NCBI RefSeq assembly: GCF_040149665.1
Contig: NZ_JBEFLP010000002.1
Location: 248,001-312,000 of the forward strand
DNA: 64,000 nucleotides
From: Sulfitobacter sp. HNIBRBA3233
GTDB lineage: Bacteria; Pseudomonadota; Alphaproteobacteria; Rhodobacterales; Rhodobacteraceae
Reading direction: 5' to 3'
The position numbers and the translations under genes are program-made. Each line of letters begins with the position of its first letter. Within the stretch, counting starts at the first letter, position 1. A model generated the notes under the pieces. That model had not been told where the DNA came from. It made no database searches and saw nothing but the letters and a program-made list of their open reading frames with translations. Positions 55,112-62,685 of this stretch are shown here, piece by piece.

Positions 55112-55149
55112 CGCAGGTATCCTAACGCGGGAAAGGGGGACCGTGACGT

Positions 55150-55182
55150 AAAAAGGGGCCGCGCCTGCTGTGGCGCGGCCCC
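55150..55182 (-). terminator. Intrinsic terminator between the BMP-binding and ATPase genes
   Basis: On the minus strand GGGGCCGCGCC and GGCGCGGCCCC pair as a perfect 11-bp stem with a 6-base loop, followed by TTTTT. It sits 20 bases after the bmp gene and 39 before the ATPase start, inside the operon, so it should cut most transcripts and give more binding protein than membrane subunits. Confidence 0.88.
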
Positions 55183-55201
55183 GATGTCTTCTCTTGAGCG
55201 A

Positions 55202-56197
55202 TCAGAAGCTCAGGGCGGGGCAGCTGTCGTCGGACATGTAGTCATGCACCTCAAGCTCGCCCGAAGAGATCTTGGCGGCGGCTTCGTCAACCATCGCCTG
55301 CATCTCGTCGGTGACGAGATCCGCGTTGTTCTCGTCCATCGCGTAGCCTACGCCACCGTTCGCGACGCCCATGACCTGGAAACCTGTTTCCATGCCGGGA
55401 CCGTCTGAGAAGGCGTCATAGACGGCGTTATCGACGCGCTTGAGCATGGATGTCAGGACTTCGCCGGGGTGCAGGTAGTTCTGGTTGCTGTCCACGCCGA
55501 TCGACAGGATGTCTTCGTCGGCAGCGGTTTGCAGAACGCCCACGCCGGTCCCGCCAGCGGCAGCAAAGACCACGTCGGAGCCTTGCGAAATCTGCGCCTT
55601 GGTCAGTTCGGACCCCTTCACCGGATCGTTCCAGGCTGCCGGTGTCGTGCCGGTCATGTTCGCGATCACGTTGATGTCGGGATTGGCCGCTTTCGCGCCC
55701 TGGGCGTAGCCGCAGGCGAATTTGCGGATCAGCGGGATGTCCATTCCGCCGATGAAGCTGACTGTGCCGGTTTCGGAGGCCTGTGCAGCCATCATGCCGA
55801 CAAGGTAGGAGCCTTCGTGCTCGTTGAAGACAACCGAGCGGACGTTCGGCTGGTCAACGACCATGTCGATGATGACAAAGCTGGTGTCGGGATAGTCCTG
55901 TGCGACCTGACCCAGTGAATCGCCAAAGGCGAAACCGGCCATGACGATCGGGTTTGCGCCCGCTTCGGCAAAGCGGCGCAGGGCCTGCTCGCGCTGAGCT
56001 TCGGACTGAAGCTCGATCTCGCGGAACGATTCGCCTGTTTCTTCGGCCCAGCGCTGGGCACCGTTGAAAGCGGCCTCGTTGAAGGATTTGTCGAATTTGC
56101 CGCCAAGATCGAAGATCAGGGCAGGTTCGGCCAGTGCGGCACCGGCGCTCAGCGCCGTCACGGCGGCCGCGCCGAGGAATTTGGTCATCAGGGTCAT
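55202..56197 (-). CDS. BMP-family periplasmic substrate-binding protein
   Basis: 331 residues. Signal peptide MTLMTKFLGAAAVTALSAGA, cut after AALAEP. The BMP (basic membrane protein) domain shows LIFDLGGKFDKSFNEAAFNG, VQDYPDTSFVIID-type blocks and FIGGMDIPLIRKFACGYAQG. The family binds nucleosides or purines (PnrA, BmpA). No lipobox is apparent, so it is a soluble periplasmic protein. GGGAG precedes the ATG. First gene of the importer operon. Confidence 0.92.
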   Translation of the reverse strand: MTLMTKFLGAAAVTALSAGAALAEPALIFDLGGKFDKSFNEAAFNGAQRWAEETGESFREIELQSEAQREQALRRFAEAGANPIVMAGFAFGDSLGQVAQDYPDTSFVIIDMVVDQPNVRSVVFNEHEGSYLVGMMAAQASETGTVSFIGGMDIPLIRKFACGYAQGAKAANPDINVIANMTGTTPAAWNDPVKGSELTKAQISQGSDVVFAAAGGTGVGVLQTAADEDILSIGVDSNQNYLHPGEVLTSMLKRVDNAVYDAFSDGPGMETGFQVMGVANGGVGYAMDENNADLVTDEMQAMVDEAAAKISSGELEVHDYMSDDSCPALSF

Positions 56198-56308
56198 GTT
56201 GGTCTCCCAGGGTTTGATATTGGGGCGCTTCCCGTGCGTTGCACGGACGCCCGTCGCGCACGGGCTTCCGCGACGCTTGCCAAATTTTCGGGGCAGACGG
56301 TGGCGGGG

Positions 56309-56764
56309 TCAACCGGATTCTGGGGTAAACGGGGGCCTGAGGCACGTTTGACCAAGGGTCACCGCCCTCGACATCAGCAGCGCGTCGGCGTTCTGGCCAT
56401 CCGGGCGGGTGTAGTAACGCCGTCTCAGACCGCTGCGGGAGAATCCCAGACTGGTGTAAAGGGCGATTGCCGCCGGATTGTCTTCGGCAACTTCGAGAAA
56501 TGCCGTGTCGGCAGAGCCTTCCAGCGATGCCAGCCAGTCGCCGAGCAGACCGCGCGCGATCCCGCGCCGCCGACAGGCTGGCGCCGTTGCCAGCGTCAGC
56601 AGTTCGGATTCGCCCGCTACGGTGCGGGTCAGGGCAAAGCCGCCGCTGGTGGCGAAGGCCACGACATGCGGTTGGGCAAGTGTCTCTGCGATTGAGCTTT
56701 CCGACCACGCATCGGCCCCGTCGAATGCGGCGGCGTGGAGTGCCGCCATATCTGCGGGTGTCAC
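56309..56764 (-). CDS. rimI: Ribosomal-protein-alanine N-acetyltransferase, RimI-type GNAT
   Basis: 151 residues from the GTG at 56764, which overlaps the tsaB stop. GNAT fold with the acetyl-CoA motif ATAPACRRRGIARGLLGDWL (R-x-x-G-I-A) and FLEVAEDNPAAIALYTSLGF. Members acetylate the N-terminus of ribosomal protein S18 or other proteins. Pairing with tsaB is the standard arrangement. The longer frame to 57040 runs inside tsaB and is not real. Confidence 0.88.
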   Translation of the reverse strand: MTPADMAALHAAAFDGADAWSESSIAETLAQPHVVAFATSGGFALTRTVAGESELLTLATAPACRRRGIARGLLGDWLASLEGSADTAFLEVAEDNPAAIALYTSLGFSRSGLRRRYYTRPDGQNADALLMSRAVTLGQTCLRPPFTPESG

Positions 56765-57375
56765 GACACGATCACCGGCGGCGCGTCGCGCGCCGGTGCC
56801 GCGTCCGCCGCGCGCAGGTACAGGGGGCGCGGGGGGGCGCCGGTGTCGCCCGCGCGCCACCGCCCGAGGCCCACGCGTGCGGTTGCCTCTGCGACAGGCA
56901 GCGAGGGCGGGGTGCCGTGGGCGCCGATGATCGGCAGGCCGCTGGCCATGACTTCCGCGATCGGTGCCAGCGCGGGCTGTGCGAAGGTGTCGGTCCGGCT
57001 GCCCTGCACAAAGACCATGTCGCGCCGCGCGTCGACGCACAGCAGCGCGGGGCCGGAGGTGCCGTATTCCAGTGCCTCAAAGCGCGTCACGCCGATGGCG
57101 GGCACGCCCAGCCCGAGGGCAAGGCCCCGCGCGGCAGAGATGGATATGCGGATGCCCGTGAAATTCCCCGGCCCGGTTCCCACGGCAACCGCGTCGAGCG
57201 ATTGCAGTGGCGTGTCCGCCTGCGCGAGAACCTCTTCGACCAGCCCCATCAGGCGCTCTGCCTGACCTTTCGCCATCGGCTCCTGCGCAGAAGCAAGAAG
57301 GCCGTCGCCCCGGATCAGGGCAACGGCACAATGGGCATCCGAAGTATCGAACGCAAGGATCAGCGGATCTGTCAA
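56761..57375 (-). CDS. tsaB: tRNA threonylcarbamoyladenosine biosynthesis protein TsaB
   Basis: 204 residues. ASKHA-fold N-terminus LILAFDTSDAHCAVALIRGD and VAVGTGPGNFTGIRISISAARGL are the TsaB signatures. With TsaD and TsaE it makes the t6A modification of tRNA. It is usual length and lies directly upstream of rimI with a four-base overlap. Confidence 0.94.
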   Translation of the reverse strand: MTDPLILAFDTSDAHCAVALIRGDGLLASAQEPMAKGQAERLMGLVEEVLAQADTPLQSLDAVAVGTGPGNFTGIRISISAARGLALGLGVPAIGVTRFEALEYGTSGPALLCVDARRDMVFVQGSRTDTFAQPALAPIAEVMASGLPIIGAHGTPPSLPVAEATARVGLGRWRAGDTGAPPRPLYLRAADAAPARDAPPVIVS

Positions 57376-57397
57376 AACGTCAGGCCGGATTGCACGA

Positions 57398-57958
57398 TCA
57401 GGCGACGGGGCGCACTTCCGTGACCTCGGGGATGTAGTGGCGCAGCAGGTTCTCGATCCCCATTTTCAGGGTCAGTGTCGAGGACGGGCAGCCGGCGCAA
57501 GCACCCTGCATGTGCAGGTAGACAACGCCGCGGTCAAAGCCGTGGAACGTGATGTCGCCGCCGTCCTGTGCCACCGCAGGGCGCACCCGGCTATCGAGCA
57601 GCTCCTTGATCTGGCCGACCACCACTTCGTCCTCGCCGGAATGCTCGGCGTGGCCGGATGCGGCCTGATGGCCCTCGTCCATGACCGGCTTGCCGGACTG
57701 AAAGTGTTCCATGATGGCACCCAGAAGGCTGGGTTTCAGATGGTCCCATTCGACGGCGTCCTCTTTGGTCACGGTGACGAAATCGGTGCCGAAAAATACG
57801 CCTGTCACACCTTCGACCGCGAAAATGCGCTGGGCCAGCGGGGATTTACCCGCGGCATCGGCGGATGGGAAATCCGCTGTGCCCATCTCCAGCACGGTCT
57901 GACCGGGCAGGAACTTGAGCGTTGCGGGATTTGGTGTCGATTCAGTCTGGATAAACAT
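57398..57958 (-). CDS. NifU-like iron-sulfur cluster scaffold (Nfu family)
   Basis: 186 residues. N-terminal Nfu_N domain (MFIQTESTPNPATLKFLPGQ, FFGTDFVTVTKED) and a C-terminal NifU-like domain with the cluster-binding C-x-x-C in HMQGACAGCPSSTLTLK. It carries and transfers Fe-S clusters to target proteins such as aconitase, succinate dehydrogenase or lipoyl synthase. The linker contains an acidic insert with GHAEHSGEDE. It follows tsaB by 22 bases on the same strand. Confidence 0.93.
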   Translation of the reverse strand: MFIQTESTPNPATLKFLPGQTVLEMGTADFPSADAAGKSPLAQRIFAVEGVTGVFFGTDFVTVTKEDAVEWDHLKPSLLGAIMEHFQSGKPVMDEGHQAASGHAEHSGEDEVVVGQIKELLDSRVRPAVAQDGGDITFHGFDRGVVYLHMQGACAGCPSSTLTLKMGIENLLRHYIPEVTEVRPVA

Positions 57959-58048
57959 GCTTTAGCCTCCGAAAGGGTTACTCCAGATATGCGGATGCGG
58001 ACCCTTGGTGTCAAGGTGGTTGGAACGATTCTAAACTAGGCGGGCGCT

Positions 58049-58504
58049 TCAAGTGATCGCCTCAAGCCTTTCCTTGCTCATGTCGCCGGGGACGATGGTG
58101 ATCGGCACGGGCAGGCTGCCGGAACTGCGCGTCAGCTGCGTCACGAGGGGGCCGGGGCCCTTGCCGTCGGTGCCCGCACCCAGAACCAGAACGCCGATAT
58201 CGCCGTCTTCCTTGATCTGGGCGATGATCTCGTCCACCGGCTGGCCTTCGCGGATCACCAGCTCGGGATCTACCCCCTGCCGGTCGCGCATCCACTTCGC
58301 GAAAACCTCGAAATGGACCTCGATCCGCTCGCGGGCCTCTTCACGCATGATATCGCTGACCCCGATCCAGTGATTGAACTCCTCGGGCGGAATGACCGAC
58401 AGCACCTCGACCCCGCCGCCGGTTTTCGACGCACGCATGGCGGCAAAACGCATGGCGTTCAGGCATTCGCGGCTGTCATCGAGAACCACAAGAAACTTGC
58501 GCAT
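58049..58504 (-). CDS. Universal stress protein family
   Basis: 151 residues; I choose the ATG at 58504 because GAAGGA lies nine bases upstream, while the ATG at 58513 has no room. Usp domain start MRKFLVVLDDSRECLNAMRF; the nucleotide motif is weak: the C-terminal region VLVLGAGTDGKGPGPLVTQL lacks the G-x2-G-x9-G-S of ATP-binding members, so it may bind no ATP. Role unknown. It follows the Nfu gene's upstream side by about 90 bases. Confidence 0.88.
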   Translation of the reverse strand: MRKFLVVLDDSRECLNAMRFAAMRASKTGGGVEVLSVIPPEEFNHWIGVSDIMREEARERIEVHFEVFAKWMRDRQGVDPELVIREGQPVDEIIAQIKEDGDIGVLVLGAGTDGKGPGPLVTQLTRSSGSLPVPITIVPGDMSKERLEAIT

Positions 58505-58623
58505 GATCTTCATTCCTTCGGGCTGCGCAAATCATGACGTGGCGCGCGCCCCGTTGCAATTGCTTTCACGTCCGCTTTCAGCTGTGAGCCGGGCAAGCGG
58601 GCAGCTGCTGCCGCCAGCGCCGG

Positions 58624-59502
58624 TCAGGGCGCCGTGCCGGCGGCCCAGTCCCAGTACATCTCGCGCACCCTTTGGGTGACCGGATTGCCGTTTCCGCCGG
58701 TGCGGAACTCGGTCTCCTCGAAGGCCTTGACGGGGGTGACCTTCATCATGTTGCCGGACAGGAAAACCTCGTCCGCGGTGCGGAAGTCATCGAAGCTCAG
58801 CACCGCCTCATGAACCTTCATCCCGTCCGCACGCATGTTGGTCATGTGGCGCGCGCGGGTGATGCCCGCCAGAAACGTGCCGTTGGGAATCGGGGTAAAG
58901 ACCTCTCCGTCCTTGACCATGAAGACATTCGCCGTCGCACTTTCCGCCACATTGCCCATCGCATCGGCAACCAGCGCATTGCCAAAGCCCTTGGCACGCG
59001 CTTCGGCCAGCATCCGCGCGTTGTTGGGATAAAGGCATCCCGCCTTCGCGTTCACAACGTTGTCTTCCAGCACTGGCCGGCGGAAGCGGGTGCGCGTCAG
59101 TGTCGTCGCGGCCTCGGGCGGTGCCATCGGGATCTGTTCCAGCGAAACGGCAAAGCCCGTGGCACCGGCGCGCGGCACGATGCCCAACTCGTCCCCCTCG
59201 AGCGCCCAGTACATGGGCCGGATATAGACGGCGGCGTCCTTCGGGTAGCTGGCCAGCCCCTCGCGCACGATCGCAACCATCGTGTCGGTATCGACCGTCG
59301 GCGTGATCATCAACGCACGGGCAGAGCGGTTGATCCGTGCGCAATGCGCTTCCAGATCCGGCGCCAGCCCGTCGAACAGGCGCGCGCCGTCGAAAACCGT
59401 CGTCCCGAGCCATGCGCCGTGATCGGCGGCTTTCATCACGCTCAGGTCGCCGTCGTGCCAGCGGCCTTCGAAATAGGTGCGGATATTTGTGCCGGTGGCC
59501 AT
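58624..59502 (-). CDS. Class IV PLP aminotransferase (branched-chain amino acid aminotransferase type)
   Basis: 292 residues. The PLP lysine is in NVVNAKAGCLYPNNARM, and the family motif follows: DAMGNVAESATANVFMV. Pattern fits branched-chain aminotransferases, but they share the fold with D-amino-acid and aminodeoxychorismate enzymes; the length suggests a BCAT-like role in valine, leucine or isoleucine metabolism. GxxR/E of the substrate side differ between subgroups, so the substrate is inferred. A small gene precedes it with 33 bases between. Confidence 0.88.
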   Translation of the reverse strand: MATGTNIRTYFEGRWHDGDLSVMKAADHGAWLGTTVFDGARLFDGLAPDLEAHCARINRSARALMITPTVDTDTMVAIVREGLASYPKDAAVYIRPMYWALEGDELGIVPRAGATGFAVSLEQIPMAPPEAATTLTRTRFRRPVLEDNVVNAKAGCLYPNNARMLAEARAKGFGNALVADAMGNVAESATANVFMVKDGEVFTPIPNGTFLAGITRARHMTNMRADGMKVHEAVLSFDDFRTADEVFLSGNMMKVTPVKAFEETEFRTGGNGNPVTQRVREMYWDWAAGTAP

Positions 59503-59535
59503 GGAATCGTCCCTTGTGGCTGGTGTTGACGCGCC

Positions 59536-59766
59536 TCAGGGCGCGCTGTGGTAGATGCCTTCGGGCAAATTGAGCGCTGCTGCTAGATCACGCAGCTGCG
59601 TGGGCGACAGGGTGATGCGTGATACGCTGTCGGTCTTCGGGTCCCATTGCTCGACCGTGATCTGGCTTGCGAAAGCGTTCAGGGTGACATCCTCGCGCAG
59701 CGGGGTTCCGCCCTCGTCGACAAGGGTAATCACGGTCGCGTCGAATTCGTGTTCGATGGTAAACAT
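59536..59766 (-). CDS. Small conserved protein upstream of the aminotransferase
   Basis: 76 residues: MFTIEHEFDATVITLVDEGG, then LREDVTLNAFASQITVEQWD and PTQLRDLAAALNLPEGIYHS. Beta-rich, acidic, no signal or membrane segment. Short proteins with this VITLVDE...LREDV pattern are found in Rhodobacteraceae beside other genes; function unknown. Probably in the same transcript as the aminotransferase. Confidence 0.65.
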   Translation of the reverse strand: MFTIEHEFDATVITLVDEGGTPLREDVTLNAFASQITVEQWDPKTDSVSRITLSPTQLRDLAAALNLPEGIYHSAP

Positions 59767-59897
59767 GCGGTGACACTAACGCATCGATCCGGCGGCGCAA
59801 GACCGCCGCTGATGCATCTGACGGCGCAATGTCGCTGGCCCCGCGCCGGTGACGTGCTAAGATCAGCCGTGTAAAGCGAGTAAAGGAGTTTCAGCCG

Positions 59898-60611
59898 ATG
59901 ATGTTGCGTGCATTTGCCGCCCTGGGGTTCGTTGCGGCCCTCGCTGCCTGCGAAGTGGCACCGCCGTCGGCGCCAGCCCCGAACACCCCCACGGCCAGCC
60001 CCGCGAGTGCGCCGCAATCGTCGCGGTCTGCCGCGCGCAGCTTTGTCAGCGTTGTCCAGACGCTCGAGCCGGTGGCCGAGCGTGAATGCCGCGCCCGCAC
60101 GCAGAACGTGAATTGCGATTTCAATATCGTGGTGGACGACCGTCCGGGCCAGCCCGCGAATGCGTATCAGACCGTCGACCGCCAGGGCCGCCCGATCATC
60201 GCGTTCACCCTGCCGCTGATCGCGGATGCGCGCAACGCGGACGAACTGGCGTTTGTCATGGGCCACGAGGCCGCGCACCACATTGCGGGCCACATCACTC
60301 GCCAGCAGCAGAACGCGGTGGCGGGTGCCGTTATCTTTGCCGGACTGGCCACGCTCAGCGGTGGCGATGCGTCTGCGGTGCGCACGGCGCAGCAGCTGGG
60401 GGCACAGGTGGGCGCGCGCAGCTACTCGAAAGAATTCGAGCTTGAGGCGGATGCCCTCGGCACGATCATCACGGCCCGCGCAGGTTACGATCCGCTGCGC
60501 GGCGCGGAATTCTTCACGCGCATTCCAGATCCCGGTGACAAGTTCCTTGGCACCCATCCGCCCAACGCCTCGCGGCTCGATACCGTGCGCCGGACCGCCG
60601 CCGGTCTCTGA
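59898..60611 (+). CDS. M48-family metallopeptidase, lipoprotein
   Basis: 237 residues. Lipoprotein signal MMLRAFAALGFVAALAACEV with lipobox L-A-A-C (Cys18), a proline- and serine-rich linker (to about 45), then an M48 peptidase domain with H-E-x-x-H in FVMGHEAAHHIAGHITR and the third ligand in FELEADALGT. It has GGAG nine bases before the ATG. Related proteins (LoiP, YcaL) act in outer-membrane quality control. Single gene. Confidence 0.93.
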   Translation: MMLRAFAALGFVAALAACEVAPPSAPAPNTPTASPASAPQSSRSAARSFVSVVQTLEPVAERECRARTQNVNCDFNIVVDDRPGQPANAYQTVDRQGRPIIAFTLPLIADARNADELAFVMGHEAAHHIAGHITRQQQNAVAGAVIFAGLATLSGGDASAVRTAQQLGAQVGARSYSKEFELEADALGTIITARAGYDPLRGAEFFTRIPDPGDKFLGTHPPNASRLDTVRRTAAGL

Positions 60612-60718
60612 CAGGAGCGACGCCGGCACGCCGTGCTGACGGGGGCGGGCAGGTATTTGCGCGGCTCCGGTGCAGCCTGTATGCCATTGCGCAGGACTGA
60701 CTGCGAAAGGACCGGCAC

Positions 60719-61078
60719 ATGCTGCGCAAACTCGGCCCGATCCTGACGGATCGCGGCAGCAAATATGCGGTTTCGGGCTTCGTGGCACAGGACCGCACCG
60801 CGATAGACGCAGGGCTGAAAGAGCTCAGGCGCGACAAACCCTACGCAAAAGCCACCCATAATACCTGGGGCGCGGTTCTGTCGAACGGTGGTGCGGTAAA
60901 ATCCGACGACGGTGAAAGTGGCGCGGGCATGGTTATCCTGCGCATGCTCGAACGGGCGGAGGTGCAGGACCACGTGGTGATCGTCACACGCTGGTACGGG
61001 GGCAAGCATCTTGGCGGTGACAGGTTTCGCCATGTCCAGACCTGTGTGGACGCCTACCTCGAAGCCCTCACAGGCTGA
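60719..61078 (+). CDS. YigZ/IMPACT N-terminal domain protein, single-domain
   Basis: 119 residues. The conserved IMPACT core is intact: ATHNTWGAVLSNGGAVKSDD, GESGAGMVILRMLERA and HVVIVTRWYGGKHLGGDRF. E. coli YigZ (about 205 residues) has a C-terminal ferredoxin-like domain that is missing here, so this is a minimal member. AAAGGA stands before the ATG. Its 3' end overlaps the convergent hemolysin III gene by 11 bases. Function unclear. Confidence 0.9.
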   Translation: MLRKLGPILTDRGSKYAVSGFVAQDRTAIDAGLKELRRDKPYAKATHNTWGAVLSNGGAVKSDDGESGAGMVILRMLERAEVQDHVVIVTRWYGGKHLGGDRFRHVQTCVDAYLEALTG

Positions 61079-61688
61079 TCGAAATCGCCGCGAAAAAGCA
61101 GACCGACGCGGTAAGCACGAATCCGTGCCAGATGGCGTTCTGGTAGGCCAGCCGTTCCCGCGCGTAGACAATGGTACCCAGCGAATAGATCGCGCCACCG
61201 ATGGCAACCAGCACCAGCGCCGGGCCGGGCAGCGTGGTCCACATCGGCCAGATCAGCAGCGTCGACAGCCACCCCATCCCCAGATAGAGCGCGAGCGAGC
61301 CGCGCGCGTCGGTGGCCCAGCCGCGCAGCTTGGCGATCGCGCCCAGAAACGCCAGCGCCCAGACAATGCCCAGAATACCGTAGGCAAACCCGGACCCGAG
61401 GACGACAACCAGCGGAGTATAGGTCCCCGCGATCTTGAAATAGATGGCGGCATGGTCGATCCGGTTCAGCAGCGGCCGCGTCCGGTCCAGAGGCGACATG
61501 TGATAGATGGCAGAGGCCGCGAAGGCGCCGACCATCGACAGACCATACAGCAAAACCGCGGTCAGCTTCGGCACATCGCCCCCGGCCTGCATCAGTAGAA
61601 CGAGAGTAGCCGGCAGGGCAAAGGCCAGACCGGCGGTATGGACAACACCGTCCGCAATGGTTTCGGATTTCGAGAATGGATAGGGCAT
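61068..61688 (-). CDS. Hemolysin III family (TrhA/PAQR-like) membrane protein
   Basis: 206 residues, seven helices. Typical blocks: SAIYHMSPLDRTRPLLNRID, HAAIYFKIAGTYTPLVVVLG and WHGFVLTASVCFF, holding the conserved S-x3-H, D-H and H metal ligands of PAQR proteins. Start at ATG 61688 (MPYPFSKSETIADG); the longer frame to 61796 reads into the DUF393 gene. Family members affect membrane fluidity or act as hydrolase-like proteins. Confidence 0.92.
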   Translation of the reverse strand: MPYPFSKSETIADGVVHTAGLAFALPATLVLLMQAGGDVPKLTAVLLYGLSMVGAFAASAIYHMSPLDRTRPLLNRIDHAAIYFKIAGTYTPLVVVLGSGFAYGILGIVWALAFLGAIAKLRGWATDARGSLALYLGMGWLSTLLIWPMWTTLPGPALVLVAIGGAIYSLGTIVYARERLAYQNAIWHGFVLTASVCFFAAISISL

Positions 61689-61737
61689 GGGCAGTATCCT
61701 AGCACGGCCCTGCGAAACGGAGCAGCCTGACTTCGCG

Positions 61738-62112
61738 TCAGGACCGGCGCCGCATCCGACGCAGATGCATCCGGTAGAGGACCGGTGCCAGAACATGGTC
61801 GTAGGTCATGCAGGCAAGCCTGTGGACCCCCGGTGTCTCCACGATGCGGGCCAGCCAGCGCATCTGCGGGATGTCGCGCCACAAGACAAGGAAGGCGGGC
61901 ACGCCGGCGTAGGTCTGGCCGTCCTTGCGCACGTGCAGACGCTTCGCGGCTTCGTCGGGTGCTATCCCCCACGCCGCAAGCCGGTCGCTGTCGGCCAGAT
62001 CGTCATAGCGTATCGCCAGCGCCTGCCGCTCGGTCAACCGCGCGTAGTGGACCACCTCGCGGCTGCAAATCGGGCAGCTGCCATTATACAGGACTTCCGT
62101 TTCTTGTTTCAT
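61738..62112 (-). CDS. DUF393 thiol-disulfide oxidoreductase-like protein
   Basis: 124 residues. The N-terminus ETEVLYNGSCPICSREVVHY has the C-P-I-C pair characteristic of DUF393 (YuxK-type), followed by the typical D.L...W.I...A...LHV and C-terminal H-x3-P...Y..H..R. A thioredoxin-like redox function is probable; the partner is unknown. Start at ATG 62112; a TTG three codons upstream is possible. Confidence 0.9.
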   Translation of the reverse strand: MKQETEVLYNGSCPICSREVVHYARLTERQALAIRYDDLADSDRLAAWGIAPDEAAKRLHVRKDGQTYAGVPAFLVLWRDIPQMRWLARIVETPGVHRLACMTYDHVLAPVLYRMHLRRMRRRS

Positions 62113-62150
62113 GCCCCACAACTAGCGTGCGATCCGCCTGCGCACAGCCG

Positions 62151-62504
62151 TCAACGCGGTTTGTTGCTGTCGATCCAGCGCGACATGAGCGCGCGGTCGC
62201 GGAAACACTCCGGCGGCACGTCGGTGCGTTTCAGCGCGGCGATTCGCTCGGCAAAGCCGACCTGCTTGGAGGAAGGATAGGAATTGAACGCCGACGGGCG
62301 CGGCCGGTGGGCATCTATCCATTTCGACAGCTGCTCGCGGTCGCCCTCGATCCCCTTTGGCAGAACGTCACCGGTTTTCGCGGCCAGAACCCGCGCAAAG
62401 CCCAGCTGCTTTTCGGTCGCAGGCTGACGGGTCTGCAACGGCAGTTCGGGCTCAACCGGAACGACAGCGTCGAAAAGACCGGGAATACTTGGCTGAAAGG
62501 ACAT
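62151..62504 (-). CDS. Small protein with two tandem 41-residue repeats
   Basis: 117 residues. It consists of a short N-terminus and two related units: ATEKQLGFARVLAAKTGDVL with EQLSKWIDAHRPR, and PSSKQVGFAERIAALKRTDV with ALMSRWIDSNKPR. The shared pattern is (S/E)KQ(L/V)GFA...A....VP....DR..(L/M)S(K/R)WID...PR. I recall similar units at the C-terminus of some topoisomerase III-like proteins, so a nucleic-acid-binding module is possible; this is a weak inference. Confidence 0.7.
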   Translation of the reverse strand: MSFQPSIPGLFDAVVPVEPELPLQTRQPATEKQLGFARVLAAKTGDVLPKGIEGDREQLSKWIDAHRPRPSAFNSYPSSKQVGFAERIAALKRTDVPPECFRDRALMSRWIDSNKPR

Positions 62505-62622
62505 CGGAATGCTCCTTGTTCTGTCTCTGACCCAAAAGATAGAACATTAGGGGAACATTTCAAGTGCCATACCTGCAGGCAAGGCTGAAAACCGCGCATG
62601 CCTTGGCGGTTGCGCGGTCCCG

Positions 62623-62656
62623 TTTCTCCATTTTGCCTGTAAACTCAAATCCGGCC
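62623..62656 (-). repeat. Dispersed intergenic repeat, copy D
   Basis: On the minus strand: GGCCGGATTTGAGTTTACAG followed by GCAAAATGGAGAAA, 30 bases downstream of the rimO stop. Best-preserved copy for the GCCGGAT prefix and GAGAAA suffix. Same core as copies A, B and C. Confidence 0.75.
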
Positions 62657-62685
62657 CGAACAGCCGGGCGCATGGGTTGCGGGGG

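Noticed and set aside
56198..56308. Purine riboswitch before the BMP binding-protein gene
   Set aside because: Some BMP operons in Gram-positives have one, but the conserved pairing and core bases are absent here; only a G+C inverted repeat (CCCGTGCG...CGCACGGG) is seen.
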